Shown: positions 17,016 through 25,560 of the stretch, in pieces
How positions within the stretch are numbered: the first letter of the stretch is position 1
How the letters are laid out: every line of letters begins with the position of its first letter
Origin: Candidatus Parcubacteria bacterium
GTDB taxonomy: Bacteria; Patescibacteriota; Patescibacteriia; CAIXNZ01
Assembly (NCBI GenBank): GCA_026395685.1
Contig: JAPLYG010000002.1
Span: 1-33,630 of the forward strand
Direction of reading: 5' to 3'
Length of the DNA stretch: 33,630 nt
Position numbers and translations under genes: made by a program
Notes under the pieces: model-generated
What the model was told of the DNA's origin: nothing
The model's input: only the letters and a program-made list of their open reading frames with translations
Database searches by the model: none

Positions 17016-17120
17016 AAAACGGCCGGCGTTGTTATTCCGAACGAATGTGAGGAATCTCTCTGGAATCCAAAATCCATTGAGCTCTTTCGCTTTACTCGGA
17101 ATGACAACGCCGGCCGTTTT
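17016..17120. repeat. Long inverted repeat with REP/MITE-like interior
   Basis: AAAACGGCCGGCGTTGTTATTCCGA / TCGGAATGACAACGCCGGCCGTTTT, 24/25 complementary. Confidence 0.93.
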
Positions 17121-17123
17121 TTC

Positions 17124-19049
17124 TTATTTTTTTAACTTCCTGATTTCATCACGAATCTCTATGGCCTTTTCAAAGTCAAGATTCTCAGCTGCGATCTGCA
17201 TCTGAGTTTCCAGTTCAATGATCAATTCTTCAAGTGAGCCTACTTTCTTAAGATCAAATTTGGCAATTTCTTTTTTAAGTTCTGCCGGTTTTTCCTTGAT
17301 GGCCTTAACAATAGAAGCCGGAGTAATACCGTGTTCCTCATTATATTTAATCTGAATCTTACGGCGGCGGTTGGTTTCAGAAATAGCCTCTTTCATTGAG
17401 CCGGTCATGGTATCCGCATACATTAAAACATAAGAATCAACATTGCGGCTGGCGCGACCGATTGTCTGGATCAAGCTGCGCGCGTCGCGCAGGAAAGATT
17501 CTTTATCTGCGTCCAATATTGCCACTAGCCCGACTTCGGGAATATCCAAGCCTTCACGCAACAAATTAATGCCCACTAAAACATCATATTTGCCGCGACG
17601 CAAGTACGCGATAATTTCCGTGCGTTCCAAAGTGTCCACCTCCGAATGCATATAATTAACCTTGATATCCCTTTTCAAAAAATAATCCGTTAAATCCTCA
17701 GCCATTTGTTTGGTTAAAGTGGTTACCAAAATGCGATTGCCTTCAGCAATCTTCTTTTTAATTTCGCTAATCAAATCATCCATCTGACCAGCACTAGGCC
17801 TGACAAAAATCTCGGGGTCTATCAAACCTGTCGGCCTGATAATCTGCTCAACCACTTGCCCTGAATTTTTAAATTCATATTCAGCCGGGGTAGCCGAGGT
17901 ATAAACAACATGCTTTAAGTATTTTTCAAATTCTTCAAATTTAAGTGGTCGATTGTCATAAGCAGACGGTAAACGAAAACCATTATCAATCAAATTCTTT
18001 TTTCTAGATTGATCACCCTTATACATGCCATGGACCTGGGGTAATGTCTGATGAGATTCATCAATTATTATTAAAAAGTCTTTTGGGAAAAAATCTATCA
18101 ATGTTTTTGGCGGCTCCCCAGGAGCGCGATTGTCAAAATGACGGGAATAATTTTCAATACCCTTGCAAGAACCCAATTCCCTAATCATTTCCATATCATA
18201 ACGGGTTCTTTTTTCCAGCCGATGCGCCTCCAACGGCGGCAAAGTCGGTAAAACCTTTATCAATTCTTCTTCAATTGATTTTAAAGCCCGAAGATTGGCA
18301 TCGCGGGAAGTCATAAACGGTGAAGCCGGAAAAATATCCAATTTTTTAATTTCCTCGACAACTTTCAAATTAATTGGTTCAATAATTTTAATTGAGTCAA
18401 TAATATCACCCTTAAAATTTATTCTAAAAATATTATGGCCATAACCCTGGATCAAATCAATGGTATTGCCGCGCACGCGGAAACGGCCGGAACGCAGATC
18501 AGTATCATTACGTTCAAATTGAATGTTAACTAAAGCTTTAATCAGGTTATCGCGACCTAATTCCCTATTGACATTAATCTGAAAAATACCATGCTTGTAC
18601 TCTTGAGGGTCACCCAATCCGTAAATACAGGAAACCGAAGCCACCACAATTACATCCTCGCGCGAAATAACTGAGGAGGCTGCTTCCAGGCGAAATTCTT
18701 CAATTTTTTCATTAATGGCTGTATCTTTTTCAATATACGTATCAGTTGAAGGCACATAAGATTCGGGCTGGTAATAGTCGTAATAGGAAATAAAGTAGCA
18801 GACCTTATTCTCAGGAAAAAATTCTTTAAATTCTTCATACAATTGCCCGGCCAAAGTCTTATTATGAACCAAAACTAAAGTCGGCTTCTGAACTTTCTGA
18901 ATCAGATTGGCCATGGTAAAGGTTTTGCCTGAACCGGTCACTCCCAGCAACGTCTGCTGCGGGTATTTCAAAAAGCCCTCTTCAAGCTGTTTAATCGCCT
19001 TGGGTTGGTCGCCGGTGGGTTTGTAGGTTGTCTTTAACTTAAATTTCAT
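17124..19049 (-). CDS. uvrB: Excinuclease ABC subunit B
   Basis: [33 protein letters not shown]-terminal UVR motif. Confidence 0.97.
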   Translation of the reverse strand: MKFKLKTTYKPTGDQPKAIKQLEEGFLKYPQQTLLGVTGSGKTFTMANLIQKVQKPTLVLVHNKTLAGQLYEEFKEFFPENKVCYFISYYDYYQPESYVPSTDTYIEKDTAINEKIEEFRLEAASSVISREDVIVVASVSCIYGLGDPQEYKHGIFQINVNRELGRDNLIKALVNIQFERNDTDLRSGRFRVRGNTIDLIQGYGHNIFRINFKGDIIDSIKIIEPINLKVVEEIKKLDIFPASPFMTSRDANLRALKSIEEELIKVLPTLPPLEAHRLEKRTRYDMEMIRELGSCKGIENYSRHFDNRAPGEPPKTLIDFFPKDFLIIIDESHQTLPQVHGMYKGDQSRKKNLIDNGFRLPSAYDNRPLKFEEFEKYLKHVVYTSATPAEYEFKNSGQVVEQIIRPTGLIDPEIFVRPSAGQMDDLISEIKKKIAEGNRILVTTLTKQMAEDLTDYFLKRDIKVNYMHSEVDTLERTEIIAYLRRGKYDVLVGINLLREGLDIPEVGLVAILDADKESFLRDARSLIQTIGRASRNVDSYVLMYADTMTGSMKEAISETNRRRKIQIKYNEEHGITPASIVKAIKEKPAELKKEIAKFDLKKVGSLEELIIELETQMQIAAENLDFEKAIEIRDEIRKLKK

Positions 19050-19066
19050 AATCTTATCTCATCTCG

Positions 19067-19119
19067 GCTTCGACACTTTAGTGTCGAAGCAATGTCTGCC
19101 GAACACTAAAGTGTTCGGC
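19067..19119. repeat. Two-hairpin element
   Basis: GCTTCGACACT-tt-AGTGTCGAAGC, 7-nt spacer, GCCGAACACT-aa-AGTGTTCGGC. Confidence 0.9.
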
Positions 19120-19120
19120 C

Positions 19121-19177
19121 CGTAACCGCGGGCTGGTCGCCGGTGGGTTTGTAGGTTGTTTGTAATTTGAATTTCAT
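19121..19177 (-). pseudogene. Duplicated uvrB 5' fragment ([23 protein letters not shown])
   Basis: Near-identical to the uvrB start [16 protein letters not shown]; ends at TAG inside the adjacent hairpin. Confidence 0.85.
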
Positions 19178-19759
19178 CTATTTAATATTAATGGGATTAT
19201 TCCTGTCATTCTGCCAATTAATCGGATTATTCGCAATATATTCTTTAATACGCGCATAATCCTCGTCGTTTTTTATAATATGTTCGTAATAATTTGATTG
19301 CCATTGGAAATCAAGATTGTTTTTGTGGCAACTGCGGCTAACAGCGCCTTTAAAGGTATTAATAATCGTTGACAATGATTTTGGCGGCACATTGCCGAAT
19401 TTGCGGACGGTAGAGACAGGGTATACCCTGTCTCTACCGTTGGTGACAAAATCATTGTCTTTAATTACAATTATCCCATGCAAATGATTAGGCATTATTA
19501 TCCAATCAGCCAATTCAACATTATTAAAATGCTTCTTTATTTCCAGCCAGCATTTAAATACAATTTTCCCTATCTCAGATAGATAAATCTCATTATTGAT
19601 AATCTTACCTAAACAGCACTTCCTATCTTTAGTGCAAATCGTTACATAATAGAAACCTTCTCCCGAATAATCCCGATCCTGCAATCGCGTCGTGGCCGTT
19701 CGAAATTTGTTTTTGAAATATTCCTCCATAATATTCTGTTCCCACATTATATCAAACAT
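19178..19759 (-). mobile_element. REP-associated (IS200-like Y1) transposase
   Basis: YYVTICTKDRKCCLG, MPNHLHGIIVI (HxH), WQSNYYEHIIKN. Confidence 0.92.
19407..19440. repeat. Perfect 34-bp palindrome inside the transposase ORF
   Basis: ACGGTAGAGACAGGGTA|TACCCTGTCTCTACCGT. Confidence 0.97.
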
Positions 19760-19922
19760 AGTATCTAAATCAATATTACCATATTTACATTTTTCTGCCT
19801 AAACAGCACATAAATCTGGCAATTTAATTCAACTTTGCAAAATTTCCTAATTTATCCTAACGACTTGACATTATAATCAAAAAATGACAATCTACTATGA
19901 TGTCTGTGTAAAGGAGGAAGCA

Positions 19923-20381
19923 ATGGCACAAAAGGTAACAATCCGCAATCAGGGGTTATTTACCCGGGCAATTTCGTACTTGAAGGACAAAGCCCTTAAT
20001 ATTGACGATGATGTCTTGCCTCTGAAGGATATTTTTCCGCATCTGGCTGAAGTCGGAGTCAATCTCGGCCATAAAATAAGGCTTCAGTTCCAGTACACTG
20101 AAAAAATCGGGTTCTTTATTTACCTGATTGATTTCACCAAGCCGGACGAAGAAGATGCTGGTGATACCAGGGAAAATTTTCACAAGCGGATAAGATATTC
20201 AAAGCAGTATCATAGCTTAATGCCTGAAATGTTTCCGGAAAACATACTTGCTTTTGAGGAATTGGATAATTGGGGCTGGTATCTGAGCTTTTTCCCGGAC
20301 AGCGTCAAAAGCCTTAAGCTCATGATAGATCCTCAGGATCTGGATGATCTGCAAAAGCAGATTGAACTACTTGTTCGCTAA
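19923..20381 (+). CDS. Hypothetical protein
   Basis: AAAGGAGGAAGCAATG favours start at 19923 over 19884; terminator follows. Confidence 0.7.
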   Translation: MAQKVTIRNQGLFTRAISYLKDKALNIDDDVLPLKDIFPHLAEVGVNLGHKIRLQFQYTEKIGFFIYLIDFTKPDEEDAGDTRENFHKRIRYSKQYHSLMPEMFPENILAFEELDNWGWYLSFFPDSVKSLKLMIDPQDLDDLQKQIELLVR

Positions 20382-20393
20382 AATCACGAATAG

Positions 20394-20418
20394 AGCCCCC
20401 TGGGCTCTTTTTTTTTAT
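20394..20418 (+). terminator. Terminator
   Basis: AGAGCCCcctGGGCTCTTTTTTTT. Confidence 0.85.
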
Positions 20419-20423
20419 AAAAA

Positions 20424-20452
20424 AACCGCCCTAATCTCTTAAGGCGGTAAAT
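20424..20452 (-). terminator. Terminator
   Basis: ACCGCC...GGCGGT preceded by an A-tract. Confidence 0.6.
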
Positions 20453-20458
20453 TTCCCC

Positions 20459-20773
20459 TTATCTTTTAAAAAGATCAATACAATTATAATACTCAATCTG
20501 AACTTGGGTCGGCAATTCCCGATGTGGAGCCATCATCGATATCTCTGCCCTGGGATCTTTCTTTTTAATCTGAATCAGAGCGGCTTGAGCTTCAGCCCAG
20601 TTATTACAGGGATTATTATTGCCCACATCGCCGACATTGTACCTCAGCAGTACGGATTTTGGCTGAGTTGCCAGATATTCATTGGCTGCAGCCAATTCCT
20701 TGAATACCACCAAACCAGTTCGCGGTGCATGTACGAAAAAAAGAACAATAAAATCTGTAGGCAAATAACTCAT
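20459..20773 (-). CDS. Hypothetical protein
   Basis: GGAGGAGG RBS supports the MSYLPTDF start. Confidence 0.6.
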   Translation of the reverse strand: MSYLPTDFIVLFFVHAPRTGLVVFKELAAANEYLATQPKSVLLRYNVGDVGNNNPCNNWAEAQAALIQIKKKDPRAEISMMAPHRELPTQVQIEYYNCIDLFKR

Positions 20774-20968
20774 CGCTAAACCTCCTCCTTTGAACAAAGC
20801 TGATTACTAAGCAACTTGCCAAATTACTGCTAGCCGGCAAAATTTGCCGGAGAGCATTGCTTATTGTCTTATTTTACTTAATAATATGCAAAAGTCAAGG
20901 CTATTACCATTTGGAAAAAATTCTTAACTATTATATAATAAATACAGGAATTAATTCCTTTTTTCAAA

Positions 20969-21087
20969 TGGTGAAGGGTGTATAGGCTAGGAAGCTAGAA
21001 AGTAAAGCGGGAATGGTTAAGTGATTATAAAAACACATAACCCCAATACTTAGCACCTACCAGCACCTTTACCACCACACTTCACCA
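20969..21087 (+). other. Imperfect ~120-bp inverted repeat / possible smc leader
   Basis: TGGTGAAGGGTG/CACACTTCACCA outer arms (11/12); GGTTAAGTG/CACATAACC inner arms (8/9). Confidence 0.55.
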
Positions 21088-21096
21088 ATACCAATT

Positions 21097-23784
21097 ATGT
21101 ATTTAGAAAAACTCGAAATTCAAGGCTTCAAATCTTTTGCCAATAAGGTAACTCTGCAATTTCCTAACCGGCTTAATTCTTCCAAGGGCATTACCGGCGT
21201 AGTCGGACCGAATGGTTCAGGCAAATCAAATGTCGCCGATGCCATCCGCTGGGTTTTGGGCGAACAAAGCATCAAGACTTTGCGCGGGAAAAAGAGCCAG
21301 GATGTCATTTTTTCAGGCTCAGACAAAAAGTCTCGGCTTGGTTTTGCTGAGACGACCATGTATTTAAATAATGAAGATCATGCAATTGATATTGAATACA
21401 GCGAACTGGCGATTACCAGACGTGTATACCAAAACGGCGAAAGCGAATATTTTATTAATAAAAACAAGGCCAGACTTGCTGACATTCATCTGCTTTTAGC
21501 CAAAGCTAATTTTGGCCAGAGAACTTACAGCATTATCGGCCAAGGCATGGCTGATTCAGTCTTATCAGCTTCTTTAGCTGAACGCAAAGAACTTTTTGAT
21601 GAAGCGGTAGGCGTTAGGCAATTTCAAATAAAACGAGAACAAGCCTTGAATAAATTCAAAGCAACGATTGAAAATTTAGCCCAGACCGAGCTGACATTGC
21701 AGGAATTGGAGCCGCGCTTAAAATCATTGACCCGCCAGGTTAAAAAGCTGGAAAAACGGGAGGAAATCGAAAAAGAGCTGCGCAAGCTGCAATTTTCTTA
21801 TTTCAATAAAAATTTATCTCATCTGGAAAAAAATATCAGCCAGAACGAAATTCAAAAAAATAGCCTGGAAAAAATTTACAGCAATCTGGCGTCAGAACTG
21901 GAAAAAATCCAGAGTCTAATCAACCAATATTCCTCAGAATCATCACGCCAGGCCTTATATGAAAAATTGCAGGCTGATAATAACACCTTAATCCAGCAAA
22001 AAAATGCTCTGCTCCGCGATCAGGCTTTAATAAAATCTAAGCTTGATGTCCATCTGGAAAAAACTGGCCAGGGTAATTTAGTATATTTAAATAAAAGAGC
22101 CGACGAAATTAATATACAGCTTACAAATTTAAAACAGGAAATTTCAGAAATCACACTTTCGCTGACCAAAGAACAAACAGAAATTAATTCTAAAAATCTC
22201 AGCCTTGATTCCATTAACCAAAGGCTGGAACGAGTCAAGGAAGAATTAAACCAAATCCAGAAAAACACCCAGGTTCCTTTTGAAGCGGAAAAAGAGCTGG
22301 AATACATTTTTAACGCGCAACAAGAGCTGGTTAAAAAATTATTAAGCGTAAAAAAAATAGAGGAGCTTGCAGAGATTAAAAATCAGGCGCGGGAAATATC
22401 ACAGAAACTTTCTTTATATCTGGAAAAATTTAAATTAGCCAAAAAACAAGGCTCTGATAATTTAATTACCCTGCAAAATCAGCTTGAGATGCTGACCGTG
22501 CAAAAGAATAATTTGAGCCAGGAGATCAATCAGATTAATCTTAATATTCAGGTCAAGAAGGAAAAAATTTCCAACCTAGAGAATGAAGCTGCAAAATTAA
22601 AAACCGAAAAGGAGAAGACTGCAAATGAATTGAGCCTGAACCAGCTTGATCCCAAAGATAAGGAATTTACAGAACAAATTCAGACTGAATTAAATAAAAT
22701 TGAAGATCAAACAAGCAGCTTAGAGAATCAAATTAAAGAAAAAGAGGATAAAATCAGACAATTTAACCAGGAAGAACAGACAAAAAAAGAACAGTTAATC
22801 TCTCTGCAAAAAAACTCCCAGGAAAAACAAAGTCAAATCAATCAGCATAATCAGCAAATTAACGGCTACAATATAGAGCTGGCTAAATTTAGCACTAAAA
22901 AGGAAGATTTAGTTGCGGAAATAAAGCAGGAAAACCTTAACCTACAGGAAATAATAAACTATAAACCGGAAATTGAAATTGATGATAATACCTACCCCAA
23001 GATTCAGCAACTTAAAAGACAAATGGAAATAATCGGCAGCCTGGATGAGGAAACCCAGAAAGAATATATGGATATTTCTGAACGCTACAATTTTCTCAAA
23101 GAGCAGTCAGATGATCTTAAAAATGCAATCCAATCCCTGCAATCCGTAATTCAAGGATTGGACAAGACAATTCAGGAACAATTTGATAAATCATTTAAGG
23201 AAATAAACCTGGAATTCCAAAAATACTTTAAAATCCTATTTAATGGCGGCCAATCGGAATTAATCAAGGTAAGTGCTGATGAAATCAAAAAGGAAGAGAA
23301 GGATGAAAAAGAGACAGACGAGTCAGCCGCAGCTTTAGCAGAGGCCGAAGAATCAGGAGTATTAGCTCAGGCTGAAAAATTTGCCAAAGACCTGAAGCAA
23401 AGAGAAAAAGAAAGTTATGCCGGCATTGAAATTAAGGCGGTACCTCCGGGTAAAAAAATAAAATCAATCAGCATGCTTTCCGGCGGTGAACGCGCGCTAA
23501 CTTCTATTGCTTTAATCTGTGCCATCATTTCCAATAATCCCTCCCCCTTTGTTGTTTTAGATGAAGTAGATGCCCCGCTTGATGAGGCTAATGCTGAAAG
23601 ATTCAATGCTATTTTAGATGAGCTTGCCCACAAAACTCAATTCATCGTTATTACCCATAACCGCGTAACCATGCATTATGCAGACGTACTTTATGGGGTG
23701 ACTATGGGCGATGATGGTATTTCCAAGCTGCTCTCAATCAAACTGGCTGATGCTGAAGAAATTGTGGGTCAGGGAAGAGGCTAA
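21097..23784 (+). CDS. smc: SMC-family ATPase, short, no recognisable hinge
   Basis: GPNGSGKSNVADAIRWVLGEQ, Q-loop YSIIGQGMADSVLSA, LSGGERALTSIAL, VVLDEVDAPLDEAN. Confidence 0.9.
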   Translation: MYLEKLEIQGFKSFANKVTLQFPNRLNSSKGITGVVGPNGSGKSNVADAIRWVLGEQSIKTLRGKKSQDVIFSGSDKKSRLGFAETTMYLNNEDHAIDIEYSELAITRRVYQNGESEYFINKNKARLADIHLLLAKANFGQRTYSIIGQGMADSVLSASLAERKELFDEAVGVRQFQIKREQALNKFKATIENLAQTELTLQELEPRLKSLTRQVKKLEKREEIEKELRKLQFSYFNKNLSHLEKNISQNEIQKNSLEKIYSNLASELEKIQSLINQYSSESSRQALYEKLQADNNTLIQQKNALLRDQALIKSKLDVHLEKTGQGNLVYLNKRADEINIQLTNLKQEISEITLSLTKEQTEINSKNLSLDSINQRLERVKEELNQIQKNTQVPFEAEKELEYIFNAQQELVKKLLSVKKIEELAEIKNQAREISQKLSLYLEKFKLAKKQGSDNLITLQNQLEMLTVQKNNLSQEINQINLNIQVKKEKISNLENEAAKLKTEKEKTANELSLNQLDPKDKEFTEQIQTELNKIEDQTSSLENQIKEKEDKIRQFNQEEQTKKEQLISLQKNSQEKQSQINQHNQQINGYNIELAKFSTKKEDLVAEIKQENLNLQEIINYKPEIEIDDNTYPKIQQLKRQMEIIGSLDEETQKEYMDISERYNFLKEQSDDLKNAIQSLQSVIQGLDKTIQEQFDKSFKEINLEFQKYFKILFNGGQSELIKVSADEIKKEEKDEKETDESAAALAEAEESGVLAQAEKFAKDLKQREKESYAGIEIKAVPPGKKIKSISMLSGGERALTSIALICAIISNNPSPFVVLDEVDAPLDEANAERFNAILDELAHKTQFIVITHNRVTMHYADVLYGVTMGDDGISKLLSIKLADAEEIVGQGRG

Positions 23785-23796
23785 ATATATATACAA

Positions 23797-23829
23797 GGCG
23801 CTTCGCAAATTAGCGGAGCGTCTTTTTTG
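23797..23829 (+). terminator. Terminator downstream of smc
   Basis: AAGGCGCTTCGC...GCGGAGCGTCTTTTTT. Confidence 0.65.
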
Positions 23830-23993
23830 TGTATGGAAAAAAAGGTTAGACTGCTGGTTTAGTGTATAGTAATTTGCGTTATGTACTTAAACCTTAATAC
23901 CAAGCTCCATTGGCCAAACTAGCATCTTTGCCCTTACACCTAAAACAAAAACCGCCTCAAGTTTCATGAAGCGGTTTTTTCCACTTGTTACAA

Positions 23994-24197
23994 TTATGAC
24001 TGAGACTTTTTCAATTTGCTGAAAACATAGATGTAAAGAATTTCCAAGATGCCAAGGGTATTAGCTAGCAATAAAACAACATACCAAATCTTTTGGCCTT
24101 GCCTGGCAGATTTCCACAAAGCCAAACCCTTCCAAATCAATGACCAAATTAAAATTAAATAAATCAACCAGAGGTTATCCATTATAAATTGTTCCAT
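23994..24197 (-). CDS. Small membrane protein, DUF5652-like
   Basis: WSLIWKGLALWKSARQGQKIWYVVLLLANTLGILEILYIYVF. Confidence 0.65.
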   Translation of the reverse strand: MEQFIMDNLWLIYLILIWSLIWKGLALWKSARQGQKIWYVVLLLANTLGILEILYIYVFSKLKKSQS

Positions 24198-24223
24198 AAA
24201 ATTAAACTATTAAATACTAAACC

Positions 24224-24619
24224 TTATTGTACCAGCTGACCGAATTCCTCGTCTTCTTTATCCTTATCAGCCTGTTTTTTGGTTTTATGAATACGGCCGT
24301 CAATATGGTTTGGCGGGCAATAAACTGTCCAGACTTTTAAGGCACCTTTGCCGGTATTAATAACATTGTGCTTAGTTCCCGGGGTAACAATCAGGATATC
24401 GCCTTTAGTGGCAACTGATTCCACTCCGTCCAATACAACTTTGGCATCGCCTTTTTGGAAAAAGAAGATCTGTTCCACATGGGCATGCGTCTCTTCCCCG
24501 ATTTCTCCGTTCTTTTTAATACTCATCACAACCAATTGAGACTTGGCGCCGGTAAAAAGCACCTGCCGGAAAAATTTGTTTTCCTTGGTAGCTTTGAAAA
24601 TGTTTGTTTGATAGGGCAT
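24224..24619 (-). CDS. Cupin-domain protein
   Basis: IGEETHAHVEQIFFFQKGDAKVVLDG...VTPGTKHNVINTG. Confidence 0.88.
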   Translation of the reverse strand: MPYQTNIFKATKENKFFRQVLFTGAKSQLVVMSIKKNGEIGEETHAHVEQIFFFQKGDAKVVLDGVESVATKGDILIVTPGTKHNVINTGKGALKVWTVYCPPNHIDGRIHKTKKQADKDKEDEEFGQLVQ

Positions 24620-24710
24620 AATTATATGTTAATAGTTAATTTGTTGCTTATATTATAGCAACTTTTTGGATATTATTAAAACCGCCCCATGCCGTGGGAC
24701 GGTTTGATGA

Positions 24711-25364
24711 CTATGTACTTTTCAATTTTTCTCTGATTACTTCGTCAAAAATTACCTGTTTTCTAAAAACCAATTCCACCAGCCTCATATATGTACCGAA
24801 AATAGGCCGCAATTCATCCAGGGGGATATTAGCAATAAGGGCTTTCAAAATTTCCTGATTATACCATTCTTGCTTTTCATACCCTCCGGTAAAATTTAGC
24901 CAAATTTTTGCCCTGCTGCTATCCCTGCCTTCACGAAAACCTTCAGCCTTTAGTGCTTCGTTAATAGACTGCAAGTTATCCAACTTGTCAGCGCATTTAA
25001 CAAGTTTGACGTTTTTATCAATATCTTTAACACGGCTAATAATTGTTTGTTTTCTTTCCTGCCAAGCCATGGGCTTTGGCGGCTCAGTCACTGCGAGTAC
25101 AATTCTCAATACTTCAGCGCCGAAATGATAGCCTAAAATTTCAGGCTTGACTGGCGTATCTTCCAAAGTATCGTGGAAAATGCCCCCAATAATCGTATCC
25201 TCATCAGCGCCAGAAAGCGCTAAAAGCAGACTCACTCCCCAAAAATGGGCATTGGAAGGAATATTGGCTTCTTTGCGCCTTTGGCCTTCATGCCAAATTG
25301 AAGCCTGAACCAAAGCCTTCCTGATTCTTAAGGTCCAATAACTCAAATCACTAAATCCTTTCAT
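24711..25364 (-). CDS. HD-domain phosphohydrolase (RelA/SpoT HD or Mesh1-like)
   Basis: NAHFWGVSLLLALSGADEDTIIGGIFHDTLEDT...VKCADKLDNL; start moved to the ATG following GGGGGTG. Confidence 0.75.
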   Translation of the reverse strand: MKGFSDLSYWTLRIRKALVQASIWHEGQRRKEANIPSNAHFWGVSLLLALSGADEDTIIGGIFHDTLEDTPVKPEILGYHFGAEVLRIVLAVTEPPKPMAWQERKQTIISRVKDIDKNVKLVKCADKLDNLQSINEALKAEGFREGRDSSRAKIWLNFTGGYEKQEWYNQEILKALIANIPLDELRPIFGTYMRLVELVFRKQVIFDEVIREKLKST

Positions 25365-25424
25365 CTCACACCCCCTTTTACGGTATCTTACTGCCAAAGA
25401 ACATTACTTAATGTTTGATATTTA

Positions 25425-25453
25425 ACCTTAACTCTAAAAATTATTCTTGTCAA
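25425..25453 (-). promoter_or_regulatory. Promoter TTGACA-N17-TAAGGT
   Basis: Upstream of the HD-domain gene. Confidence 0.5.
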
Positions 25454-25560
25454 ACGTAAAAGCGCCCCACCCAGGACGCTTTTTTATAACCACGAATTAT
25501 TTACGAATTTACGGAGCAACCTCATATAACTTTATACAACCTAATACAACATCATAAAAC

